Shown: one piece after another, positions 1-7,558 of the stretch
Position numbering within the stretch: the stretch's first letter is position 1
How the letters are laid out: every line of letters starts with the position of its first letter
Assembly: GCF_003716325.1 (NCBI RefSeq)
Contig: NZ_RDSR01000024.1
Location: 1 to 51,562, forward strand
Source: Cryobacterium tepidiphilum
Lineage (GTDB): Bacteria > Actinomycetota > Actinomycetes > Actinomycetales > Microbacteriaceae
Length of the DNA: 51,562 nt
Direction: 5' to 3'
The notes under the pieces: generated by a model
Seen by the model: the letters and a program-made list of their open reading frames with translations, nothing else
The model's database searches: none
What the model was told of the DNA's origin: nothing
Position numbers and translations under genes: made by a program

Positions 1-543
1 CTCACCCACCCCGAGACCGGGGTGGTGCTCTCCATGGGAAAGACGAAATACAAAGTCCCCAAAGACCTCAAACGGTGGCTGCGGCTACGCGACCAGACCT
101 GCCGCCGCCCCGGCTGCACACGACCCGCCACCCACGCGGACATCGACCACACCACAGACTGGGCCCACGGCGGACCCACCGACGCGGCCAACCTCGCCGT
201 CCTCTGCGAACCCTGCCACCAGCTCAAACACCTCACCGCCTGGAAAGTGAAACAACACGGCGGCGGCACCCTGGAATGGACCACCCCCACCGGCCGCGTG
301 CACCGCACCGAACCCGCCGTGAGAATGCGAAGCCAAAACCCGCCGGCCGAACCGGCCGGGGCGACCGAACCCGCCGGGCCGCCGGAACCAACCGAACGAA
401 GCGAACCAACCGAACGGAGCGAACCAGCCGAAGAGTCAGAACCACCCGCGACGTCCGAGCGAGCCGAACGGACCGAACCACCCGCGGCGTCCCGCACAGC
501 CGAACCGCCTCCCCTCGACCCCCACGCACCGCCGCCGTTCTAA
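1..543 (+). CDS. DUF222/13E12-family HNH endonuclease-like protein, 3' part (5' end outside window)
   Basis: The reading frame is open from base 1 to the TAA at 541-543, so only about 180 C-terminal residues are present. They carry an HNH nuclease module: a Cys pair in TCRRPGC, then DIDHTTDW with the His-Thr pair, NLAVLCEPCH and a closing LKH. This is the C-terminal half of actinobacterial 13E12-repeat proteins, whose N-terminal half is DUF222. After the HNH module comes a low-complexity tail rich in EPAERTEP-like units; the DNA there is a degenerate repeat of CCGAACGRAGCGAACCA. The cellular role of the family is not established. A separate N-terminal fragment of the same family occurs at the other edge of the window. 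The first ATG at position 34 is internal and is not the start. Confidence 0.88.
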   Translation, partial: LTHPETGVVLSMGKTKYKVPKDLKRWLRLRDQTCRRPGCTRPATHADIDHTTDWAHGGPTDAANLAVLCEPCHQLKHLTAWKVKQHGGGTLEWTTPTGRVHRTEPAVRMRSQNPPAEPAGATEPAGPPEPTERSEPTERSEPAEESEPPATSERAERTEPPAASRTAEPPPLDPHAPPPF

Positions 544-602
544 GACGCACCCTTTCGGATCGCAGCGTTGATGGGCGCCAGCGTGGCGCTCATCCAGCGG
601 AA

Positions 603-1595
603 TCAGGCGCGCAGGTCGAGGACGGCCTTGCCGATCTGGCGGCGTTCCTCAAGCGCGGCGAGCCCCTTCTCGACCTCGTCGAAGCCGTAGCGGCCGGTGA
701 TCTCGATCGACAGCGAACCGTCGAGCAGGCCGCGGAACACGTCATCCGCTCGTCGCTGCACGGTTTCGGCGTCGGCGAGGTGGTCGGCCAGACGCGGACG
801 GGTCAGGAACAGCGACCCCGCCTCACCGAGCTCGATCGGGTCGAGGTCTTTCAGCGAACCGCCGACCGACCCGTAGTTGACCACCAGACCGCGGATGCGC
901 GTCGCCCGGAAGCTGTCGCGCAGCGTGGGTTTTCCGACGGCATCGAAGACGACGTCGACACCTCGGCCGTCGGTTGCCTCGCGAACCTTGTCGGCGAACC
1001 GGCCGCCGTCGTACAGGAAGACGTGGTCTGCGCCATGACGTCGGGCGACGTCGGCCTTCTCCTCGGAACTGGTCGTCGCGAAGACCGTGGTGCCCAGTCG
1101 TTTGGCAAACTGGATCAGCAGTTGGCCGATTCCCCCCGAAGCCGCGTGGATCAGGCACGTGCTGCCGGGTCCGAGCCGGCCCACATCATGGGTGAGGTAG
1201 TGGGCGGTGGAGCCCTGGAAGATCGAGGCGGCCGCCAGGTCGAGGTCGAGCTCGTCGGGCACGATGGCGAGGCGCTCGACCGGTACGACGGCGAAGTCCG
1301 CATACGATCCCCAGGAGATGCACCAGGCAACTCGGTCCCCGGGCTGCACGCGGTTCGTGCCCGGCCCGACCGCTTCGACCGCTCCCGCACCCTCCATGCC
1401 AAGGGTGAGCGGCAGGCGCACCGGGTACGTTCGCGACGTCTCGTATTTCCCCTGGCGCGTGTGCACGTCCATGAAGTTGATGCCGGCGAAGGCGACCTTC
1501 ACCAGGGCTTCGCCGGGACCCGGCTGCGGAACCGGTACCTCCTGACGCTGAAGCACGTCGGCGTCGCCGTATCGCTCGATCCGGATCGCCTTCAT
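603..1595 (-). CDS. Zinc-free medium-chain dehydrogenase/quinone oxidoreductase
   Basis: A 330-residue NADPH-dependent quinone reductase-type medium-chain dehydrogenase. The N-terminal GroES-like half contains GINFMDVHTRQG and the G-x-E-G-A-G motif (LGMEGAG, about 65-71). The Rossmann half has AASGGIG at 151-157 for NADP(H) binding. The cysteine cluster of zinc alcohol dehydrogenases is absent, which fits the QOR branch that reduces quinones or enones. The ATG is preceded by GAGGGAG at good spacing. It lies 30 bp downstream of the SDR gene and is probably co-transcribed with it. The exact substrate cannot be read from the sequence. Confidence 0.86.
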   Translation of the reverse strand: MKAIRIERYGDADVLQRQEVPVPQPGPGEALVKVAFAGINFMDVHTRQGKYETSRTYPVRLPLTLGMEGAGAVEAVGPGTNRVQPGDRVAWCISWGSYADFAVVPVERLAIVPDELDLDLAAASIFQGSTAHYLTHDVGRLGPGSTCLIHAASGGIGQLLIQFAKRLGTTVFATTSSEEKADVARRHGADHVFLYDGGRFADKVREATDGRGVDVVFDAVGKPTLRDSFRATRIRGLVVNYGSVGGSLKDLDPIELGEAGSLFLTRPRLADHLADAETVQRRADDVFRGLLDGSLSIEITGRYGFDEVEKGLAALEERRQIGKAVLDLRA

Positions 1596-1625
1596 TGCTG
1601 CTCCCTCGCTTGTCGGTGCTCCTAC

Positions 1626-3107
1626 CTACCAGGTGCCGGGAGCGTAATCCTTCAGAAACACGCCGCAGAGGTCCTCGCCCGCTTCGCCGCGCACGATCGG
1701 ATCATATACGCGCGCCGCCCCGTCGACGAGGTCGAGTGGGGCGTGAAAGCCCTCCTCGGCGAGGCGCACCTTGGTGGGGTGCGGACGCTCGTCGGTGATC
1801 CAGCCGGTGTCGACGCTCGTCATCAGAATCCCGTCGCTCAGCATCTCCTTCGCGCTGGTGCGCGTGAGCATGTTGAGGGCAGCCTTGGCCATGTTCGTAT
1901 GGGGGTGCCCCGGCCCCTTGTACCCGCGCCCGAAGACGCCCTCCATCGCCGACACGTTCACGATGTAGGTGCGCCGGGCAGCGGATGCCTTCAGCGCCGC
2001 CCGCAGGCGGCTCACCAGCAGGAACGGCGCCGTCGTGTTGCAGAGCTGCACCTCCAGCATCTCCAGCGGGTCCACGTCCTGAACGTTCGCGGTCCAGCTG
2101 TTCTCGTGGTGCAGGTCGGGCACGAGCCCGCCAGCGTCGATAGCGGTGCCGTCGGCCAGCTTCGCGAGCGACGAGGAGCCGGGCGCCAAGGCCAGGTTGG
2201 TGAGGTCATCCGCTGTGAGCGTGCCGGAGCTCGCCGCGGCGGCGAGGATCGGGTGGCTGGCGACCGACGCCGCCAGTGCCAGCGGATGCGCGTCGCTGGT
2301 GTGCCCGAAGGTCACGATCTCCGGCAGCGGCCCGTCGGGCAGCGGCGACTGCTCCGCCTCGACGAGCGGGGAGTACGAGCCGGGGGAGCGGCGCACCGTC
2401 TGGGCGGCGTTGTTGATGAGGATGTCGAGCGGCCCCTGCTCGGCGACCGAGTCGGCAAGGCCGATGACCTGGGCGGGGTCACGCAGGTCGATGCCCACGA
2501 TGCGGAGCCGGTGCAGCCAGTCCGCGGAGTCGGGCATTGCGGTGAACCGGCGCACGGCATCCCGCGGGAATCGCGTCGTGATCGTCGTGTGCGCGCCGTC
2601 GCGCAGCAGCCGGAGCGCGATGTACATGCCGATCTTGGCCCGGCCGCCGGTGAGCAGGGCGCGCTTGCCGGTGAGGTCGGTGCGGGCGTCGCGCTTCTGG
2701 TGGCTCATGGCCGCACAGCTCGGGCAGAGCTGGTGATAGAAGGAGTCGACGAGCGTGTACCGCTGCTTGCAGATGTAACAGGGGCGGGCGACGAGGAGCT
2801 CGCCGGCGATCGGCGCCTCCGTGCCGCGCGTGAGTTGCGCCCCGCGGGTCTCGTCGTCGATTCGGGTGGGAGCACCGGTGGCCGTGGCGGCGATGACGGA
2901 ACGGTCGGCATCCGCGATGGCGAGGCGCTTCTCGGCGCGGCGCACGGTCTTCACCGACTTGAACATCTTCGCTGTCGCCTGCCGCACGGTGGTGAAATCC
3001 GGATGCTCCGGGTCGATGTCGCTGAGCGACGCCAGTACACGGAGGGTCGCCTCGAGGTCGCGGGGGTCGATGCCCGATCCGGCAGGGGCGAGGGTCTCCG
3101 AGCTCAT
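1626..3107 (-). CDS. Atypical SDR-family oxidoreductase with an N-terminal zinc ribbon
   Basis: A 493-residue protein. Residues 1-100 form a helical N-terminal region. C110, C113, C128 and C131 form a CxxC-x14-CxxC zinc-ribbon-like module. A Rossmann SDR domain follows, with TGGRAKIG at 153-160, NNAA at 232-235 and the catalytic-type Ser at 386 (NVSAMEG). An insertion of about 100 residues (240-340) separates NNAA from the active-site strand. The canonical YxxxK is not present: the lysine in HPHTNMAKAALN is K408, and four residues before it is Thr404 rather than Tyr. I recall this HPHTNMAKAAL signature as conserved in a subfamily, so it is probably not a sequencing error. The start is leaderless: TAGAAT, six bases, then ATG. 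The substrate is unknown. Confidence 0.8.
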   Translation of the reverse strand: MSSETLAPAGSGIDPRDLEATLRVLASLSDIDPEHPDFTTVRQATAKMFKSVKTVRRAEKRLAIADADRSVIAATATGAPTRIDDETRGAQLTRGTEAPIAGELLVARPCYICKQRYTLVDSFYHQLCPSCAAMSHQKRDARTDLTGKRALLTGGRAKIGMYIALRLLRDGAHTTITTRFPRDAVRRFTAMPDSADWLHRLRIVGIDLRDPAQVIGLADSVAEQGPLDILINNAAQTVRRSPGSYSPLVEAEQSPLPDGPLPEIVTFGHTSDAHPLALAASVASHPILAAAASSGTLTADDLTNLALAPGSSSLAKLADGTAIDAGGLVPDLHHENSWTANVQDVDPLEMLEVQLCNTTAPFLLVSRLRAALKASAARRTYIVNVSAMEGVFGRGYKGPGHPHTNMAKAALNMLTRTSAKEMLSDGILMTSVDTGWITDERPHPTKVRLAEEGFHAPLDLVDGAARVYDPIVRGEAGEDLCGVFLKDYAPGTW

Positions 3108-3113
3108 CCGAGA

Positions 3114-3119
3114 ATTCTA
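3114..3119 (-). promoter_or_regulatory. -10 element of a leaderless promoter for the SDR gene
   Basis: On the minus strand TAGAAT is followed by six bases (TCTCGG) and then the ATG at 3107. No Shine-Dalgarno sequence is present. This is the geometry expected when transcription starts at the A of the start codon. A clear -35 box is not visible. Confidence 0.6.
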
Positions 3120-3175
3120 CGTCGTGTGGCTGATGCCTCCAGCCGGACCGCTCGACGTGCCGGCCGGGCGCCGGG

Positions 3176-4678
3176 TCAGTCGATCGGCATCAGCGGCCGA
3201 GGGCTTTCCGCCCGGGCCGCGACCTCGATCAGGAACTGCTCCTGGGCGCGCGCATAGTCGGCCAGCGGGGCGTTCCGCGCGAGGAGCTCGCGGCGGGCCT
3301 CGGCGGCCTGGCCGATCACCTGGGCCTCATCGATGCGAGTGAGCCGTCCGTCTGCCACGACCAGGTCGCCGTCCACGATGACGGTTCGCGCAGAGTGGTC
3401 CCAACTGCTGAGGATGAGCGTGGCGAGCGGGTCCTCCCCGCTGGCGTACACCGGCTGCTCCAGAGAGAAGACCGACAGGTCCGCAAGGGCTCCGACGGCT
3501 ATCCGCCCGGCGGCCAGGCCGAGGAGCCCAGCCCCGCCCCGCGTGGCCAGGTGCAGCACGGAGGCTGGCGTCTCCCACCTCGCGGGGTCGCGCCGGCCCG
3601 GGCGGTGGAGCAGCAGCGCGAATCGCATGGCATTGACCATGTCCAGGGAACCGCCGCAGTTCGCGCCGTCAGTGCCGAGGGCCACGTCGACACCCGCACC
3701 CCGCCACGCGGCCAGCTCGGCGATCCCGCTGCCCAGTTGCAGGTTGCTCTGCGGGTTGTGCACGAGGGTCACGCCGCGTTCGGCGAGCACGTCGAGATCG
3801 GACCGGGTCAGCCAGACGTTGTGGGCCGTGCTGAGCAGGGGCGTCAGCAGCCCGTGCTGATCCATCACCTCCAGCCAGCCCGACGCGCCCCGCGGCGCGG
3901 GAAGAGACGCCTGCACCCGGGTCTCCTGCAGGTGGGTGTGAACACGGATGCCGGACTCCCGTGAGATCGCGGCGATCCTGGCCATCATGGCGGGCGTGCA
4001 GCGCTGGGGTGAGGACGGGCCGAACATAACGCCGGTGCGACCGCTGGGCGAGTGCCAGGAACGGTGCAGGTCGAGGGTGGCGTCGATGAGGTCGTCGCCG
4101 GCCGGCTGGGCGAACACGGGGTCGCGATGGCGGGCTGCGGCGGGCCAGTCCTCGTCGGCCACGCCGATCGTCTGCGGCAGCGGAACGTCGGAGATCATCG
4201 GTGCGACCCGCGCCCGGATCCCGATCTCCTCGTACGCCTCCAGGGCCGCCTCCTGATGCTGGACTGCGCCGCCCAGATGGTCGAGGAGTGAGGTCGTCCC
4301 GGTCCGGAGGGCCTCAATGGCCTGCAACTGGGCGGTGAGCTTCACCTCCTCCCGCGTGCGGCCGGCGGTGGCAGCCCACGCGTACATCATCCAGGGCTCG
4401 AGCGGCAGCCCGGCGCCGTCGTGCCGGCACAGCTGGCTGTAGGAATGCGTATGGGCGTTCACCAAGCCGGGGAGGATGAGACAGCCCCGGGCATCGATCG
4501 CCTGAGCGTGCGGGTAACGGTCGGCACACCCGGGCCCGATGTCCGCGATGACGTTGCCGTGGATGACGATGTCCGTCTCCGTCAGGCGGCCGGCATCGTC
4601 CAGATGCATCCCCCCGCGCACCACCAACCGCCGGCCGTGCTCGACATCTCTGACGGCCTCGCCACGGGGGATCTCCAC
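3176..4678 (-). CDS. Metal-dependent amidohydrolase/deaminase (AtzA/TrzN/guanine deaminase-like)
   Basis: A 500-residue cytosolic amidohydrolase of the cyclic amidine/aryl chloride deaminase branch. Metal ligands in order: HTH at H76/H78, HTHLQET at H247/H249, and GTDGAN with D337; HNPQSN at about 307-312 is also typical. The reaction is hydrolytic deamination or dechlorination of a nitrogen heterocycle; the substrate is unresolved. The open frame runs upstream to 4948, but I chose the GTG at 4678 because AAAGGA lies five bases before it and the upstream residues are arginine-rich, non-family sequence that would overlap the divergent dsbA-like gene. The SDR and quinone reductase genes follow on the same strand, suggesting one catabolic operon, although the SDR also has its own promoter. 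Confidence 0.85.
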   Translation of the reverse strand: MEIPRGEAVRDVEHGRRLVVRGGMHLDDAGRLTETDIVIHGNVIADIGPGCADRYPHAQAIDARGCLILPGLVNAHTHSYSQLCRHDGAGLPLEPWMMYAWAATAGRTREEVKLTAQLQAIEALRTGTTSLLDHLGGAVQHQEAALEAYEEIGIRARVAPMISDVPLPQTIGVADEDWPAAARHRDPVFAQPAGDDLIDATLDLHRSWHSPSGRTGVMFGPSSPQRCTPAMMARIAAISRESGIRVHTHLQETRVQASLPAPRGASGWLEVMDQHGLLTPLLSTAHNVWLTRSDLDVLAERGVTLVHNPQSNLQLGSGIAELAAWRGAGVDVALGTDGANCGGSLDMVNAMRFALLLHRPGRRDPARWETPASVLHLATRGGAGLLGLAAGRIAVGALADLSVFSLEQPVYASGEDPLATLILSSWDHSARTVIVDGDLVVADGRLTRIDEAQVIGQAAEARRELLARNAPLADYARAQEQFLIEVAARAESPRPLMPID

Positions 4679-4793
4679 GATGTTCCTTTCAATCGGCGAC
4701 GCTTGCGCGCGGGCCCTTCGTCTCCCGCGGCTCCAACGGTCGCAGAACCGGGTGGGGCGGCGCAATGCCGTTCGACGTGGATGAGGGGGAGCA

Positions 4794-4799
4794 TAGGCT
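4794..4799 (+). promoter_or_regulatory. -10 element (TAGGCT) of a leaderless promoter for the DsbA-like gene
   Basis: TAGGCT is followed by GGAGGC and then ATG at 4806, giving the six-base leaderless spacing. The GGAGG that overlaps this spacer is too close to the ATG to act as a normal ribosome binding site. Confidence 0.55.
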
Positions 4800-4805
4800 G
4801 GAGGC

Positions 4806-5408
4806 ATGGCTGATTCCGTTGAGTTCTGGTTCGATCCCTCCTGCCCCTGGGCCTGGATGACGTCGCGTTGGGTGGACGAGGTGGCGGAACACCGTGACCT
4901 CGACGTCACCTGGAACGTGATGAGCCTCGCCGTGCTGAACGAGGACAAGGACGTGAGCGACGACTACCGCGCCTTCTTCCCGCGCGCCCTCAAGTACACC
5001 CGCCTGGTGACCGCCGCGAAGGAACGGCACGGCCAGGAGGTCGTGAAGCGCCTCTACGATGCCCTCGGCACGCGCATCCACCCGGGCGGCTCGACCGATC
5101 CCGACGAGGTGATCCCCGCGGCGCTCGCCGAGGCGGGCCTGCCGGCGGATCTCGCGGCGTACGCCGATAGCGACGAATATGACGAGCAGATGCGGGCCAG
5201 CCACTTCGAGGGCATCGACCGCGTCGGGCAAGACGTCGGCACGCCCGTCATCGCCGTGAACGACGTGGCGTTCTTCGGGCCGGTCATCTCACCGGCGCCC
5301 AAGGGCGAGCAGGCGCTCACCCTCTGGGACGGCGTTGTCGCCGCGGCCGCATACGACGGCTTCTTCGAACTCAAGCGCAGCCGCACCCGCGGCCCGAGCT
5401 TCGCCTGA
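4806..5408 (+). CDS. DsbA-family oxidoreductase related to mycothiol-dependent reductase Rv2466c
   Basis: A 200-residue thioredoxin-fold protein with an inserted helical domain. The N-terminus (FWFDPSCPWAWMTSRW) closely resembles mycobacterial Rv2466c, a mycothiol-dependent oxidoreductase that acts in oxidative-stress defence and activates nitro-prodrugs. In Rv2466c the active site is CPWC; here it is C13-P-W-A16, so the resolving cysteine is missing and only the nucleophilic one remains. That predicts a monothiol mechanism resolved by mycothiol. The GTPVIAVNDVAFFGP segment contains the cis-proline region. There is no signal peptide, so the protein is cytosolic. It is followed closely by the VOC gene. 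Confidence 0.85.
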   Translation: MADSVEFWFDPSCPWAWMTSRWVDEVAEHRDLDVTWNVMSLAVLNEDKDVSDDYRAFFPRALKYTRLVTAAKERHGQEVVKRLYDALGTRIHPGGSTDPDEVIPAALAEAGLPADLAAYADSDEYDEQMRASHFEGIDRVGQDVGTPVIAVNDVAFFGPVISPAPKGEQALTLWDGVVAAAAYDGFFELKRSRTRGPSFA

Positions 5409-5439
5409 CGCGTTCCGCGGGCAAGAAGAGGGGCAACCG

Positions 5440-5868
5440 ATGAACCAGGCAGTCCACTTCATCACGTGCTCGACACTCGACCTTGACGCAGCCCGGCGCT
5501 TCTACGTGGACGGCCTCGGCTGGCAGGCGCTCGTCGACGTCCCCGGCGAGATCGTCTTCTTCCAGGTGGCGCCGGGTGTCGTGCTGGGGCTCTTCGACGC
5601 GGTGAAGTTCGCCGACGACCTGGGCGACGCAGGCGCCACCGGCGTCTCGGGCCTGACGCTGTCGCACAACGTCGAGAGCCGCACCGCCGTCGACCGCGTC
5701 GTAGAGACGCTCTCGGCCGCGGGCGGCACCGTGCGGACCCCGCCCCGGGACGGCGCCTTCGGCGGCATCTACCACGCCCACGTCACCGACCCGAACGGCC
5801 TGATCTGGGAGATCGCGCACAACCCAGGCTGGCGCATCGAGCCATCCGGGGCCGTGGTGCTCGCTTGA
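5440..5868 (+). CDS. VOC/glyoxalase-fold protein
   Basis: A 142-residue vicinal-oxygen-chelate protein with two beta-alpha-beta-beta-beta units. The first has the FYVDGLGW hallmark at about 21-28, and the second ends in DPNGLIWEIAHN, which supplies the typical metal-ligand Glu near residue 123. The ATG at 5440 follows AGAGGGGC, and I chose it over an in-frame upstream start that would overlap the DsbA gene. Such proteins include glyoxalases, dioxygenases and antibiotic-binding proteins; the specific activity cannot be told. The stop overlaps the start of the methyltransferase gene (TTGA), so the two are translationally coupled. Confidence 0.84.
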   Translation: MNQAVHFITCSTLDLDAARRFYVDGLGWQALVDVPGEIVFFQVAPGVVLGLFDAVKFADDLGDAGATGVSGLTLSHNVESRTAVDRVVETLSAAGGTVRTPPRDGAFGGIYHAHVTDPNGLIWEIAHNPGWRIEPSGAVVLA

Positions 5869-6683
5869 CAGCACGCATGCCCCTCGCGCACACCGCCGCC
5901 GACGAAGCCGCCGTGGTCGCGCGCCTCCGCGCCGCCGGCTGCGTCTTCGCCGAGGAGGAAGCGGCGCTGCTGCTGGCCGAGGCGGCCACACCGGCCGCCC
6001 TCGAACGGATGCTCACCCAGCGCGTCGACGGCACCCCGCTCGAGCACGTGCTCGGCTGGGCCGCCTTCTCGGGCCTCCGCATCCAGGTCGACCCGGGCGT
6101 CTTCGTGCCTCGCCGCCGCACGGAGTTCCTCGTCGAGCAGGCCATCACGCTCGCCAGCGGATGGGCCGCACCCGTCGTGGTCGACCTGTGCTGCGGCTCG
6201 GGCGCACTCGGCGCGGCCTTCGTCGCCGGTTTCGCCGGAACGGCGAAGGTGTTCGCCGCCGACATCGACGCCGCATCCGTCGCCTGCGCCCGCCGCAATC
6301 TCGACCCCGCCCGGGTGTACCAGGGCGACCTGTACGACGCCCTGCCGACGGCGCTTCGCGGGCGGGTGCAGCTGCTCCTGGCCAACACGCCCTATGTGCC
6401 GAGCGACGCGATCGCCACCATGCCGCGGGAGGCGCGCCTGCACGAGGGAACCGCTGCGCTCGACGGCGGGCGGGACGGCCTCGACGTCCAGCGCCGCGTC
6501 GCGTCCGGCGCCCGGGACTGGCTCGCCCCGGGTGGTCACCTGCTCGTGGAGGCCGGCGACGACCAGGCGCCCGTCGCGGCGGCCATCTTCGAGCACGCGG
6601 GACTCACGGCCCGCATCGTCAGCTCCGAGGAGTGGGACGCGACAGTGGTGATCGGCACCGCCGGGACCGGGGAGAACCGATGA
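5865..6683 (+). CDS. PrmC/HemK-related protein N5-glutamine methyltransferase
   Basis: A 272-residue class I SAM-dependent methyltransferase of the HemK/PrmC type. The N-terminal helical domain ends in PLEHVLGWAAFSGL. The SAM site is VVDLCCGSGALGAA at about 105-118. The substrate-glutamine motif, NPPY in true PrmC, reads NTPYVPSDAI here. Variant motifs of this kind mark the putative PrmC-related paralogue family rather than the release-factor enzyme itself, so the target protein is uncertain. The start is a TTG overlapping the VOC stop; an ATG four codons later is an alternative. The stop overlaps the ATG of the next gene. Confidence 0.8.
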   Translation: MTARMPLAHTAADEAAVVARLRAAGCVFAEEEAALLLAEAATPAALERMLTQRVDGTPLEHVLGWAAFSGLRIQVDPGVFVPRRRTEFLVEQAITLASGWAAPVVVDLCCGSGALGAAFVAGFAGTAKVFAADIDAASVACARRNLDPARVYQGDLYDALPTALRGRVQLLLANTPYVPSDAIATMPREARLHEGTAALDGGRDGLDVQRRVASGARDWLAPGGHLLVEAGDDQAPVAAAIFEHAGLTARIVSSEEWDATVVIGTAGTGENR

Positions 6684-7054
6684 ACGCGACAGGCCTGCAG
6701 CTCAGCATCGACCCGCACGGCGCCACCCCGCCGTTCGAGCAATTGCGCACCCACGTCCTGCAGGCGGTGCGCGCCGGCGACCTGGCGCCGGGGCACAAGC
6801 TGCCGACGGTTCGCTCGCTGGCCGACGAGCTGGGTCTCGCCGTCAACACGGTCGCGCGCGCGTACCGGGAGCTGGAACACGACGGCATCATCGAGACCCG
6901 CGGCCGCAGGGGCTCCTTCATCGCCACCCTCGGCGACCCGTCGGTGCAGCAGGCGCAACTGGCCGCCACCGCCTACGCCGATCGCACCCGGGAGCTCGCC
7001 ATCGAACCCGCCGAAGCGCTCGGCATCGTGAAAGCCGCCCTCGGCATCCGCTGA
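6680..7054 (+). CDS. GntR-family transcriptional regulator (YtrA type)
   Basis: A 124-residue regulator made of an N-terminal winged helix-turn-helix (PPFEQLRTHVLQAVRAGDL, then LPTVRSLADELGLAVNTVARAY) and only a short C-terminal dimerisation tail. This is the YtrA subgroup, which commonly controls ABC transporters or envelope stress genes. It starts inside the stop of the methyltransferase gene (ATGA overlap), so it belongs to the same transcript. No effector domain is present and the target is not evident. Confidence 0.86.
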   Translation: MNATGLQLSIDPHGATPPFEQLRTHVLQAVRAGDLAPGHKLPTVRSLADELGLAVNTVARAYRELEHDGIIETRGRRGSFIATLGDPSVQQAQLAATAYADRTRELAIEPAEALGIVKAALGIR

Positions 7055-7055
7055 A

Positions 7056-7061
7056 TAGACT
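7056..7061 (+). promoter_or_regulatory. -10 element (TAGACT) of a leaderless promoter for rpiB
   Basis: TAGACT, six bases (TCTGCC), then ATG at 7068. No Shine-Dalgarno sequence lies before this ATG. The hexamer overlaps the end of the GntR gene region. Confidence 0.58.
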
Positions 7062-7067
7062 TCTGCC

Positions 7068-7556
7068 ATGCGCATTCACCTCGCCACCGATCACGCCGGC
7101 CTCGAGTTCAGCCGGCAGCTCAGCGCCCACCTCACCGAGGCCGGCCACGACGTCATCGACCACGGACCGGCGACCTACGACGCACTCGACGACTACCCGG
7201 CGTTCTGTATCAACGCCGCCCACGCGGTGGTTCGCGAGCGGGCCGCGGGCATCGACGCGCTCGGGGTGGTGTTCGGCGGATCCGGCAATGGCGAGCAGAT
7301 CGCCGCGAACAAGGTGCTCGGCGCCCGCGCCGCCCTGGTGTGGAACCACAGCACGGCCGTGCTCGCCCGCCAGCACAACGACGCCAACGTCATTTCCATC
7401 GGCGCCCGCCAGCACACGCTCGAGGAGGCCATCAGCTTCATCGACGCGTTCATCGCCGAGCCGTTCACCGGTGAGGAACGGCACGTGCGGCGCATCGCAC
7501 AGCTGGCCGAGTACGAGGCGACCCGCGACATCCTCGGCAAGGGCGTTGACCAGTAG
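7068..7556 (+). CDS. rpiB: Ribose-5-phosphate isomerase B
   Basis: A 162-residue RpiB/LacAB-family isomerase that interconverts ribose 5-phosphate and ribulose 5-phosphate in the pentose phosphate pathway. The substrate signature is ATDHAGLEF at the N-terminus, followed by the anion-hole loop GVVFGGSGNGEQIAANK and the NVISIGAR strand. The GSGNG loop carries Ser in the position that is Cys in LacA/RpiB of some lineages, as in mycobacterial RpiB. The length is normal. The Nei-like gene begins two bases after the stop, so the genes are coupled. Confidence 0.93.
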   Translation: MRIHLATDHAGLEFSRQLSAHLTEAGHDVIDHGPATYDALDDYPAFCINAAHAVVRERAAGIDALGVVFGGSGNGEQIAANKVLGARAALVWNHSTAVLARQHNDANVISIGARQHTLEEAISFIDAFIAEPFTGEERHVRRIAQLAEYEATRDILGKGVDQ

Positions 7557-7558
7557 CC

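Noticed and set aside
75..3257. A 1060-residue plus-strand open frame
   Set aside because: It runs antisense through the quinone reductase and SDR genes and across the HNH gene in another frame. Composition is Arg/Gly-rich shadow coding with no motif.
4679..4948. 90-residue N-terminal extension of the amidohydrolase
   Set aside because: The extension is Arg/Ser-rich, overlaps the divergent DsbA-like gene, and a well-placed AAAGGA supports the GTG at 4678.
6394..6408. NTPY in the PrmC-like protein as an inactivating mutation
   Set aside because: Variants of NPPY at this position are usual in the PrmC-related paralogue family, so it is better read as subfamily identity.
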